From Cryptomeria japonica (lineage: Eukaryota > Streptophyta > Pinopsida > Cupressales > Cupressaceae), in contig NC_081413.1 in assembly GCF_030272615.1 (NCBI RefSeq), forward strand, positions 557,343,136 through 557,407,135: a stretch of 64,000 bases of DNA, written 5' to 3'. Shown in pieces: positions 8,592 to 18,304 of the stretch (its first letter is position 1; each line of letters starts with the position of its first letter). The position numbers and the translations under genes are program-made. The notes beneath the pieces were generated by a model that made no database searches, was not told where the DNA came from, and was given only the letters and a program-made list of their open reading frames with translations.

Positions 8592-10872
8592 ATGGTGAAC
8601 ATTCCAATGGCGGATCACCTTGGAGAACGTGTACGCACATTCAGACGACCAGACGATGCAGGAGCAGCGGTATGTATCTCGAAAACCCATGTTTTCAATT
8701 TGATGAATTTGACTCGTTTGCAGGACATTGCGGGGCCCACAGGGGATGCAAAAGAGGACTTCTGCGCTTGTGTAGTCTAATTCTGCGCTTGTGTAGGAAG
8801 ACACAAGCGCAAGTTACCTGACACAGGCGTAGGTTCTCTAACATAGGTGCAATTGTGCACTGAAAACCTTAGTTTTGCTCAAAATGACATGCAAATGATC
8901 GGAAAAGGGGGGATAAGAGTAGGATAGGTCAGATTAGATGAAAAACACCCTGATTTGGACATGAAAATGAGGAAATGCAACCCATAGGAGAAAACCCTAA
9001 AACTGACAAAAAGATGCCCCGATTGTGATGCAGAGTCGACAGTATCCGTTAATCACGCGGGAGAATCAACCAGACTGTTTTATGCTACGACATAGACTCA
9101 GGAGCACAGAGAGAGACACATTAGCAGGACTTGGCATATATTACATCACATACATGCCCGAGATTAGGGCAAACATAGGATTGCTTACTACATTGGCAGA
9201 GCGATGGCATTTGGAGACCTCCTCATTCCATTTGGCGACTGGAGAGGCGACAGTGACTCTAGAGGACGTATGGCGCATCCTCCGCATTTTGATACATGGG
9301 GAGATGATAGAGTACGACCCAGTGACAGGGAGAGACGCGTTATGCAGGCTATTTGAGTGTGACACACATGATCTGGATATTGTTGAGAGGGAGATTGGTT
9401 GGGAGAGCATGGCTTCCGAGTATGACCGACGATATGTGGTGATAGCAGTTGTGATAGCATGTCTTCTAGTAGGTGACAGACGAGGGCATGGATTCCCTAT
9501 TGGATGGGGAAGAGTGCTAGAGCGGATGGTGACAGAGGGGACAGTGTACGCATGGGGACCATGTGTACTGGCTATGCTATATTTTCAGCTGCATCAGATA
9601 GCGTATCAGGGAGTGCAGACTCTAAGCTGTGGAGTCACATTGCTTCAGGTATGGGCATTTGAGCACATTGCCATATGTCGACTGATTATAGAGAGACAGG
9701 TTGTACCACACCGACCATATGTGTATTGCTATGGGGGAGCACTGAGACAGGGTCCGTTTGGATATATATTGTACTGGCGACATGAGCTAGACAGACTGAG
9801 AGAGTTCATATGGAGGCCATATCGAGATTGCCCCGGATGGTTAGATGATCATGAGGAGCTACCATATTGCAGACAGGAGAGGTACCTGATTGGGCGACCA
9901 GTGAACCGCCAGAGAGTGATTGAGATGTACCTGCCAGAGAGGGTCAGACGACAGTTTGGAGAGACGCAGGATGTACCTAGGAGGATGGCTCAATTTGCCC
10001 GATCTCACAGAGAGACGAGTCAGTGGGGGAGTATGATTCAGCCACACATAGCATATGCAGACTTTGCACAGTTACAGTAGAGATAGTGGGATTGGAGGTC
10101 AGATGTGGTAGATGCTGGGACGACAGAGGAGTATGAGATATGGTTTGCACCACGACAGCCAGTGCCATTGATAGATCCAGATATTCCAGTACCGAGGAGA
10201 CGGGAGGACTTCCCACTCATAAGAGAGGAGGGAGATGATGAGGACGAGGAGGATGACGAGGGTGATGATGAGGATGAGGGAGATGGGGATGAGGACGGAG
10301 CTGATAGTGAGGGGAATGATGATGGTGATGATGGTGGAGAGGACGATGAGGAGCCAAACTCAGCTGATCAGGAGACATTGCAGGATATTCCTATAGAGCT
10401 AGGGACAGCTAGGACAGAGGAGATGGATATGTGCAGGGCTACCATAGCGAGCCAGCAGGATTATATTGCAACATTGGAGAGACAACATGAGCAGTTCAAA
10501 GCGGAGATAGCTAGACTCACAGCAGCTCGAGATACAGCAATAGCGCAGGCACAGCAAGAGGGACAGAGAGTCACTGAGTTCATTGGGTCGATTAGGGATG
10601 CCAGTGCACGAGAGATGGCACAGATGCTGGTAGAGACCGAAGAGGAGAGACTGTATTGGAGGACACTATATGAGAGTGCAGTTCCACCGGAGCGGAGAGC
10701 ACCTTCATATCGGGCATGATCGAGGACAGAGAGCAGGTCATGCTCTCGGAGGTCATTGAGCAGCATGGGGGTGAGTGGACCTATGAGACCACCACAACCA
10801 GGACCAGGGACAGGAGGGACATCATCTGCGAGACATGGCAGGGATGAGGAGGACAGAGGGAGCACCCAGTGA
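8592..10872 (+). CDS. Plant mobile domain (PMD) protein, two exons, three internal stops
   Basis: Exon 1 is 8592-8669 (26 codons, phase 0), ending at a GTATGT donor; exon 2 starts at 9034 after TGATGCAG, also phase 0. Residues of roughly 55-370 form a PMD, with the typical LTTLAERWHLETSSFHL and ATVTLEDVWRILRI phrases and a later WGPCVLAMLYF. An acidic Asp/Glu/Gly tract and an Arg/Glu/Ala-rich coiled coil (about 10430-10690) follow. PMD proteins include the nuclear MAIN/MAIL family of plants, and PMD is also known from transposable elements. Stops at 10078, 10084 (TAG) and 10717 (TGA) are in frame with continuing homology to B, so the copy is probably inactive; each fits a transition. The gene is antisense to gag-pol, 3' of integrase. 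Confidence 0.75.
8752..8860. repeat. GCGC-motif array inside the PMD intron of A
   Basis: Five 20-21 bp units. Two read TTCTGCGCTTGTGTAG on the + strand and three are in the opposite orientation (ACACAAGCGCAAG, ACACAGGCGTAGG, ACATAGGTGCAAT). The middle pair forms a perfect 10-bp inverted repeat GCGCTTGTGT/ACACAAGCGC with a 6-nt spacer. 8780-8796 is perfectly complementary over 17 nt to 22447-22463 in the 5' leader array. Confidence 0.75.
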
Positions 10873-11930
10873 TAGAGGCACGTACTCCTTATGACAGACA
10901 GTGGACATTATGTAGTTTGACATGTTGTAGTCAGCCTGCGGGCCATACTTAGGATAGACAGTCCAATTTTGTACTCCGACATGATTGTGATATGTGATAT
11001 GATATGCATCGATATGATTGGATGTTATATGTTATGACTTATGTTATTTTCTATGGATGGATGATTTATGCACTGTTTATGAACATGTATGGATGTATTT
11101 TTATGTATTTTTGATGCATTTATAATATGAAATGGATAAAATGCTTGATGTGATGCTTGATGCAATGCAAATGTACTAACCAAATGGATGCAGGATGCAA
11201 CATGTGTGTGTGGAGATCGGAGCACTAGACCGAACGGACTATCCAAACTGACGGAAGAAACGTTAGTAAGAAGAAATGAGATAGAGAACAGTTAGAGATG
11301 AAGAAAAATTTGCTTTCAGTAACGCACTTTGTAGGTGAGAACCTTTATTTTTATGTAGCAAAATGGATGCGTAGCATCATGGCATTGAAGGCCAGTGCTA
11401 AAATGCAACCCTTTTTGCAAAAGACAGACACATCATAGACAAACAACAATCGCAATTAAAAAAAAAAAGGATCATGAACCATCCCGGTCACTCTAAATCA
11501 CTCAGTGACATCATCGAGCAACATAGGAACATGATCAAAGCCAAAGATAAATCAATAAAAAGATAAGATACACAAATTCAAGCAAATCAGACAAACATCT
11601 TGATCTTCATTGTCAAAAGTTGAAAGTGCTAATAGGACGATCATGCTGTCTCGTTTCAGGAAATGCGGTACCCCGTCTAAGACAGGACACAGTCTGGTTT
11701 CGAGTATACCACACCCTGTATAAGACCCATGATAGAAGTGACAAAGGACAAATGATTTGGATGCTGATATTCGACTGATAAGACAATTATGATCAGCTTG
11801 AATGTCTGGGTTGATTGAAAAAGTTTATCTATTAACGCATGATTCCATTAAAGCGCAGTGTTGAATTGCGAGTTGTTGGATGTATGCTCAGCAATCTGTC
11901 TATGCACAAAAGGAATAATTTATTGTAAAA
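10873..11930. other. Non-coding region between the PMD gene and the A-rich repeat of A
   Basis: 10950-11180 is a low-complexity ATGATAT/ATGGATG-rich tract, like that downstream of the PMD gene in B. A TACC-rich phrase near 11665-11720 and the rest show no coding similarity. It probably includes the 3' UTR of the PMD gene and, on the other strand, the 3' UTR of gag-pol. Confidence 0.4.
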
Positions 11931-12195
11931 TGTTTGTTTTTGTTTTTGTTTTGTTTTTCGAGTTTTACAAATTTTTTTGTTTTTCATTTTTTTAGGACTT
12001 TATATGATTTTTTTAGGGATTTTTTTCAGGACATTATTTGATTTTTATGAATTTTTTCAGGACATTATTTGATTTTTTTGACTTATTTCAGGACATTATT
12101 CGATTTTTATGACTTTTTTCAGGACATTTATGCGATTTTTATGAATTTTTTCAGGACATTATTTTATTTTTTTGACTTATTTCAGGACATTTATG
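11931..12195 (-). repeat. A-rich tandem repeat (sense strand), about 36-bp unit with GTCCTGAAA
   Basis: Six units on the + strand of the form TTTTTTCAGGACATTATTTG followed by ATTTTTATGA. The sense strand therefore carries AATGTCCTGAAAAAA repeats, like the A-rich repeat at 2811-3000 of G. Confidence 0.7.
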
Positions 12196-12434
12196 GATTC
12201 AAAAGCTCCAGTGATTGATCATGACAAGGGGAAGGCACCCAATGCGCACTTGAAAGACACATAGACTGGGACCAAAACATATGTACAAGAAACTGGAGTA
12301 GGCAAGACAGTGATGTTGACCAATAACAGGCCTGGAATAGAACATTGGGTCGAGACAAAGATAGGCATGATAAACTGACCGAGAGAAAGCATAGCTAGAA
12401 GTCATGATAGATGACAAAGCAATAATCTCATTAC
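12196..12434. other. Short non-coding stretch in the 3' region of A
   Basis: No feature with support, apart from its position between the A-rich repeat and the hairpin pair. Confidence 0.3.
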
Positions 12435-12515
12435 TCATGGCGCTTGATTGCCAGGTTTTCACCATGGTACTTGCCCAAAGCGCCTGTTTGCCAGGTTTTC
12501 ACTAGAGGGCGAATC
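12435..12515 (-). ncRNA. Conserved double-stem hairpin pair of element A
   Basis: On the sense strand two units are joined by a CTTTGGGCAAGTAC linker. The first has arms AGTG/CGCT around 17 nt with inner stem CCTG/CAGG. The second has 7-bp arms CATGGTG/CGCCATG (+ coordinates 12460-12466 with 12436-12442, one G-U pair) around a 17-nt interior AAAACCTGGCAATCAAG. It lies about 150 bp after the integrase stop and directly after an A-rich tract containing AGTAAAGAGAAA. Confidence 0.65.
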
Positions 12516-12662
12516 ATTTTTTTCTCTTTACTTTTTTGCTTTTTTTCATTTTTCTTTTTTTACTTTTTTTATTTTTTTCATTTTTTTTTTGTATTTTTTT
12601 GCTTTTTTCATTTTTTTTTTGTATTTTTTCAGGATCATACTTGAAGAAGTGCTGATAAAAAA
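12516..12662 (-). repeat. A-rich tract downstream of the A integrase stop
   Basis: On the + strand this is long T runs interrupted by C and G; on the sense strand it ends in AAAAAGTAAAGAGAAAAAAAT just before the hairpins. Equivalent tracts precede the hairpins in G and B. Confidence 0.6.
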
Positions 12663-14195
12663 TTACGCCCAGTACTTGCGAAGATGCATGCTATTGATAG
12701 GATCAGACAGAGGTTCACCTTCTGGAGTCGCAAGCTGATATGCCCCCGAGCCATAGGCTGCAGTTACTATGAAAGGCCCAACCCAATTAGGTTCAAACTT
12801 GCCCTTGATGATGTCAGAAGACTGTGCATTCTTGGGATTTGCCTTTAAAACCAGGTCTCCCACTTCGAAGTGTTGCCCTTTGACCTTCTTATTATAAGAG
12901 CGATGGAGACGGTTTTGATATGCTTGCAAATGTGTCAGAGCTGTCTGACGTTTCTCATCTAACATCTCAAGCTGATGCAGCCGAGAGACTCTGTGTGTCT
13001 CATCATCAATCAGGTGTTGCAAGGAAACCCTCAAGGAAGGAATCTCGACTTCCAAAGGTAAAATGGCTTCCGCACCATACACCAAGGAATAAGGTGTTGC
13101 ACCAGTAGGGGTGCGGATAGAAGTGCGATAGGCCCATAGTGCTGGATTTAACTGTATGTGCCAATCTCAACCAACGTCATTGACAACTTTCTTCAGGATC
13201 TTGATAATGGTTTTATTTGATGCTTCAGCTTGACCATTACCTTGTGGATAATACGGACTGGAAAAACGATGTTGAATATGAAACTTGTCACAGAGTTCTT
13301 TGACATCTTTATTCTTAAAAGGTCAACCATTATCTGTGACTATGGTAAGGGGTACCCCATATCTGCATATGATATAGTTCAACAAGAATTTTGAAATTTG
13401 GACACCAATGATATAAGTCATGGGGATAGCCTTGATCCATTTGGTAAAATATTCTATAGCTGTAATAATGAACTTGTGTCCATTTGCAGATGTTGGGTGA
13501 ATCTTGCCGATAAGATCCAATCCCCATTGAGAAAAGGGCCATGGTGATATAACAGAATGAAGCTCTTGAGCTGGTGCATGAATATAATTTCCATGGATCT
13601 GGCACTTGTAGCACTTTTTAACAAAATCATGAACATCTTTTTCCAAAGTAGGCCAATAATACCCAACATGAATCAACTTTTTGGCTAAGCTAAGACCATT
13701 GAAATGTCCCCCACATATACCATCGTGAACCTCGTGTAAAGCCGTTTGTGCTTCGTCAGAATCCAAACACCTGAGGAGGGTATGGTCAAAGGAACGGCGG
13801 TAAAGGGTGTCAGCGATGATGACATATTTGGCTGTCTGTCGGATAAAGGCTTGGCGTTGGTTAGCGGAAAGGTTAGGTGGTAAGGTTTGGGATTTCAAAT
13901 ATTGATATACGTCATTGTACCATGGGGAATTGGGACCAACAAGAATGCACATCACATCAGCTGTCGAAATGTCAAAAGAGGGAACCAGCAATTGTTCGAC
14001 CAAGAATTCACACTTGTCCATATTATGAGGCATATTCAACATGGAAGCAATCGTAGCCATTGCATCTGCCGACTTGTTTTGCATTCTTGGCACTTGACTG
14101 AACTGGATAGCTATGAATTTTGTCTTGAAGAAATCTACCATGTGCTTATAAGGAATAAGCTTTTCATCTTTTGTTTCGTAGTCATCATTCACTTG
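12663..14195 (-). CDS. Integrase of element A (end of pol), two premature stops
   Basis: It starts in the tether after the second RNase H. The zinc-binding HHCC part is at about 13720-13590 (HDGICGGHFNG...CYKCQIHG), followed by the catalytic core: D in WGLDLIG (about 13510), D in VTDNG (about 13328) and E in PQGNGQAEASNK (about 13240). The C-terminal domain contains GDLVLKANP and KFEPNWVGPF and ends HLRKYWA with TAA at 12663-12665. In-frame TGA stops at 13320-13322 and near 13165 both fit CGA to TGA. Integrase inserts the cDNA into the host chromosome. Confidence 0.85.
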
Positions 14196-14945
14196 TCAGA
14201 TGACTAATTGAGAATCTCCATAGACTTGCAAATGCTTGATGTTCCAGTGGACTGCTACTCGGAGTCCTGTGACCAGTGCTTCATACTCTGCAATGTTATT
14301 GGTATAGTGGAAAGTTATTCTGTAGGACTTTGGAATAGCGTCACCTTGAGGGGTGACAAACAAGATGCCTGCTCCGGACCCGAACTTAGTATGGGACCCA
14401 TCAAAGTATAACTTCCATTCATTAGAGGATGTGAAAGCAAAGACTGATTCATCTAGAAAATCGGTCAACATGGGATGATCGTCAGAAATAGGAGCGTCTG
14501 CAAGTTGATCTGCTATGACTTGTCCTTTGATCGCCTTTCGCTCCATATACTCAATGTCAAATTCACTGAGAATCATGACCCATTTTGCTAGGCGACCTGT
14601 CAAAGCTGCTCGGCTAAGCAAATATTTTAAGGGATCAATTTTTGCAACCAACAATGTTTGGTGGCTTAGCATATAATGTCGGAGCTTTTGTGTTGCAAAT
14701 ACCACTGCTAAGCATGCCCTCTCAATAGTTGAATAATTTAATTCATAACCAACCAGTGTCCGGCTGATATAATAAATAGCTCTTTCTTTGCCATTCTCAT
14801 CTTGTTGAGCCAAGAGAACTCCTAATGTTGTTTCAGTTGCAGAGATATACAATAAGAAGGGCTTTCCTTCTATAGGAGGCATTAGAATAGGCGGGTGACA
14901 GCAAATAGTCTTTGAAAGGTTGATTGACATTGCTCAGTCCATTTA
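14196..14945 (-). CDS. Dual RNase H of element A (gypsy RNase H plus archaeal-type RNase H)
   Basis: The first domain (about 14870-14560) begins FLLYISATETTLGVLLAQ and contains the ACLAVVFATQKLRHY helix. The second (about 14410-14200) begins LYFDGSHTKFGSGAG, has the E of NNIAEYEAL and the D of VYGDSQLVI, a typical archaeal-type RNase H signature. Two tandem RNase H domains define the Tat lineage. The ORF ends at TGA 14196-14198, directly after DSQLVI; reading resumes in the same frame (QVNDDYETKD). Element B has a TGA at exactly this codon. A frameshift of one base separates this frame from the RT frame near 14930-14945. Confidence 0.85.
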
Positions 14946-15022
14946 AAAGCGACACCTTTGTGCAGTAGATGTTGGAATGGATGACATTTGTCGGCCAACT
15001 GAGCTATGAAGTGACGAATTGA

Positions 15023-16657
15023 CTAGAGCTTTCCTTGTAGACTTCTTAATTGCCAGAGGTTGGAAGGTGGAGGCATATCCTCCATTATTGCTTTGACCTT
15101 GGTGGGGTCGACCTTAATGCCTCGGCGAGAAACAATGTATCCGAGTAATTTGCCAGCTGTAACACCAAAGACACACTTTTTTGGATTGAGCCTGAGTTTG
15201 TAGGTCTCCATTCTGTCAAAGATTGGGCCCAAGATGGCTAGATGACTATCTCTGGTAACAGATTTGCATAACAAGTCATCAACATAATCCTCCATCAAAG
15301 TATGCATGAAATCATGAAAAATTATTGTCATTACTCTTTGATATGTTGCACCGGCATTTTTGAGACCGAAGGGCATCACATTCCAGCAATAGGTGCCCCA
15401 AGCACAGGTGAATGTTGTCTTATGTTGATCTTCAGGTGCAATGTGGATTTGGTTGTAGCCGGAGAAACCATCCATTAGTGAAAGCATCTCACATCCAGCC
15501 GTCATGTCCACTATGATGTCTATGTTTGGCAATGGAAAATCATCCTTAGGGCATGCTTTATTCAGGTCCCTAAAATCTATGCAGATTCTGATGCCCCCAG
15601 TTACTTTGCTAACTGGTACTAAATTTGAAATCCAATCTGCATAATCAATGGGTCCGATGAAGCCCACATCTAGCAATTTTTTTAGCTCCACTTTAACCAA
15701 AAGAGCCACCTGAGGATGCATCTTTCTAATTTTTTGTTTGACGGGCTTAGCACCTACTTTCAATGGCAAATGATGAAGGACTAACTTTGGATCAAGGCCA
15801 GGCATATCTGCATAGGACCATGCAAAGCTGATCTTCTTCTCTAGAAAGAAATTGACAAAATCTATCTTTTCTTGTTTTGATAGAGAAGAAGCAAAATGAA
15901 TGACCTTAGGGTTGTCAGGTGTACCCAAATTGATTTCCTCGGTCATCTCCACAAGCAATGTTGATTTGTCCTGAATTGATAGGGGTACGTCCACTCTTCC
16001 ACCTTTGGGCGCCTCAGAAAGGTTTTCACCCGCAGGTACGTCTTTTATTTTTACTTTTGTAGAATTAGAGAGTGCCTTACGGTTTTCACTCAAAGATCTA
16101 TTCTTTTGATTTTTTTCTTTTTCTTTTTCTTTTTCATGACTGGAAGAGGGAGTTGACTCCCCAAAATATGCTGTGGAATCCAGGTCAATAGCAAATCCTG
16201 CCTTATGATCGCCCTGTGGTATGCCTTCCCGTAGTCCCAGGAATTCTGCAATTGCTTCGTCATTTTGAAAACAGTCCAATGTGAGCGGTTCTTGTTGGTC
16301 ATATTGGATAAGCTGGGGATAAATGAGGGGCATGTCATCATCGATTGTAAGGATAGAGAGGGCTGATATGGTAAAAATGTGAACATCTATGGTGTCACTA
16401 TCTGAACTACTTGTATCGGATTCGGAGCTTGGATCCCAAAATGACTCTATCCAAGCATGAGGACATGTTTTAGGAAGAGGAGTTATTTCATGTTTGTCTT
16501 CCATGGGCAAATTATCAGGTTCAATGAAGATATTATCAAGGGCATAGGAGCTAGAAGAAAAGGAACTCCACTCCCATTCATTAGAATCAGTCTCAGGTTG
16601 GGTATCCTCAGGTGTTATTTCATCGTTAGAATCACGCCCTTTTCGACACGTGGACAT
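15023..16657 (-). CDS. Reverse transcriptase of element A with acidic N-terminal spacer
   Basis: The first 200 codons are an acidic Asp/Ser/Glu-rich spacer of unknown role. RT follows from about 15720: VPVSKVTGGIRICIDFRDLN, SLMDGFSGYNQI, FTCAWGTYCWNVMPFGLKNA and the catalytic YVDD (about 15285), then LNPKKCVFGV. It ends at TAG 15023-15025 inside a QGKL-stop-SIRHFI context where a Gln is normal. B has TAA at the same codon. Homology continues for about 80 codons past the stop, towards RNase H. Confidence 0.9.
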   Translation of the reverse strand: MSTCRKGRDSNDEITPEDTQPETDSNEWEWSSFSSSSYALDNIFIEPDNLPMEDKHEITPLPKTCPHAWIESFWDPSSESDTSSSDSDTIDVHIFTISALSILTIDDDMPLIYPQLIQYDQQEPLTLDCFQNDEAIAEFLGLREGIPQGDHKAGFAIDLDSTAYFGESTPSSSHEKEKEKEKNQKNRSLSENRKALSNSTKVKIKDVPAGENLSEAPKGGRVDVPLSIQDKSTLLVEMTEEINLGTPDNPKVIHFASSLSKQEKIDFVNFFLEKKISFAWSYADMPGLDPKLVLHHLPLKVGAKPVKQKIRKMHPQVALLVKVELKKLLDVGFIGPIDYADWISNLVPVSKVTGGIRICIDFRDLNKACPKDDFPLPNIDIIVDMTAGCEMLSLMDGFSGYNQIHIAPEDQHKTTFTCAWGTYCWNVMPFGLKNAGATYQRVMTIIFHDFMHTLMEDYVDDLLCKSVTRDSHLAILGPIFDRMETYKLRLNPKKCVFGVTAGKLLGYIVSRRGIKVDPTKVKAIMEDMPPPSNLWQLRSLQGKL

Positions 16658-18304
16658 TTTGGTAGATGTGGATCCAATTCGTAATGGTACAAAACTTAAC
16701 CCTAAAGTTGGGGGTCACCTCGTGGGTATGACAGGTTCTAGCCTTCCATTGTTGTTCAGGCCTAAGCCACTGCAACCATCATATCCTTTCTTCTGCAGCA
16801 TAGTAAATCCTTTGCCATACAATTCCACTGGCAACTTGACAGGTGGGGTTTCAGTTGGATCTTTATAGAGCCAATCTATGACACCATCATCTACAGTTTC
16901 TTTGTCAAGTTCTCCCCATCTTGCAAATGTAGTGGGAGGCTGATATTGAATAATGACCTTGGTTTCCTTTTGCAATAAATGCGGTTTTCCATATGATTTT
17001 GGAGACATCGGCAAATTTCCAATGAGGAATGTTTGGTCCATTGAATATTCTCCACACCCTTGGTCCTGTATCTTCAATTTTCCTTTGACAACATCTAACA
17101 ATGCATTGGGATCCACATAACCATCTGATTTAGCTTCTCTATTGACTGGGACTTGTTGCTGAGGAGTATCCTTTAAGGTAGCATAGAACTGAAATGGATT
17201 AGGATCTCCTGGAATTGTTATCTCAGTTCCATTGTAAGGATATTTTAGACATTGATGATAGGTGGATGGAACTGCCTTCATTGCATGGATCCATGGACGG
17301 CCAAGAATCATATTATAAGGGAGATCAAGGTCTAGGACTTGTAGGAAAGTGTTTTCCATCACTAGACCAACTTTGATAGGCAATGTAATTATCCCTTTGG
17401 ATGGGCGTTCAACATCATCATATGCTTTGATTGTTATTCTTTTGGAAGCATCAATATCATTTTCTGTATATCCAAGGCCAATGACCACTCTCAAGGTACA
17501 AATGTTAAGACCTACTCCGCCATCTATCAAGACTCGTCGGATTTTGCAATTATGGACAAAGACTTCAAGGTGCAAAGGATCGTTATGAGGGAGCTTATCA
17601 GGTGAGATATCACTATCAGAAAATGCGACACTTTGGGAAACAGCTAAATGTCCAATCCACGCTTGAAATTGGTCAACATCAATATTTGTCGGGACAGTGG
17701 ACTCAATCAAAGCTTTATCTAAGACTGCACGATGCATGGGAGGCATTTTCAACAACTCTAGAATGGATATTTGTGCAGGTGTTTTTCCTAGATGATCCAA
17801 AAGATTATACTGACTTGCAGAAGTTGGTTTGGGAGGAGCCGCAGGAGCTCCTTTCAAGATTATTTTGGATCGACGAGTGGTGACCGCACAAGAAGGATCT
17901 TGTCCTTTTATTCTCAAGGTGGAAACATACTCATTTGACGCATGAAAACAATTAATAACATTGTGATAACCGGTATTTGCATAATGGGTCGTTTGAGCAG
18001 AGTTGGAAGAAGACGCTTTACCCTTGTCATGATCCAGCAAAGGAGTTTTGAAAATGGTATGATCAGTGTTGGAGGTCAGATGGGGTGGATCTACCTCAAT
18101 TACTCCTTGCTCTAATAAATCTTGAATCATATGTTTTAATTGAAAACATGAAGCAGTTTTATGTCCTTTGGACCGATGATACTCACAGTATGCATTATCA
18201 TTCCACCAATGCAGCTTTACCGCTGGTTCTGCCTTAATATCTGGTAGCTTGATAAATTTCGCTTGTATTAATTGCTTCATTACTGATTTGATAGGCTCTC
18301 CCAA
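16658..18304 (-). CDS. Gag finger, aspartic protease and G-patch of element A
   Basis: In order: the C-terminal Gag segment with CEYHRSKGHKTASC (about 18190); a linker; the aspartic protease with LIDGGVGLNIC (about 17520), where the usual third active-site residue Ser/Thr/Ala is Val, and the second signature ILGRPWIHAM (about 17310); and a G-patch-like end with GKGFTMLQKKGYDG and GLGLNNNGRLEPV (about 16800-16740). The protease would cleave the polyprotein; the G-patch is a known add-on in some retroelements and may bind RNA. The frame ends at TGA 16715-16717. It is in the same frame as the Gag ORF upstream. Confidence 0.8.

Noticed and set aside
7419-8804. Several overlapping ORFs on the - strand (and the same set at 23467-24247)
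   Set aside because: They lie in the two LTRs of A, are made by the U3 tandem repeats (recurring CDRFVIDR-type text), and have no domain.
9141-10865. ORFs on the - strand of the A PMD gene (for example 10461-10865)
   Set aside because: The + strand frame has PMD homology, a coiled coil and matching exon phases; the - strand products have no similarity to anything recognised.
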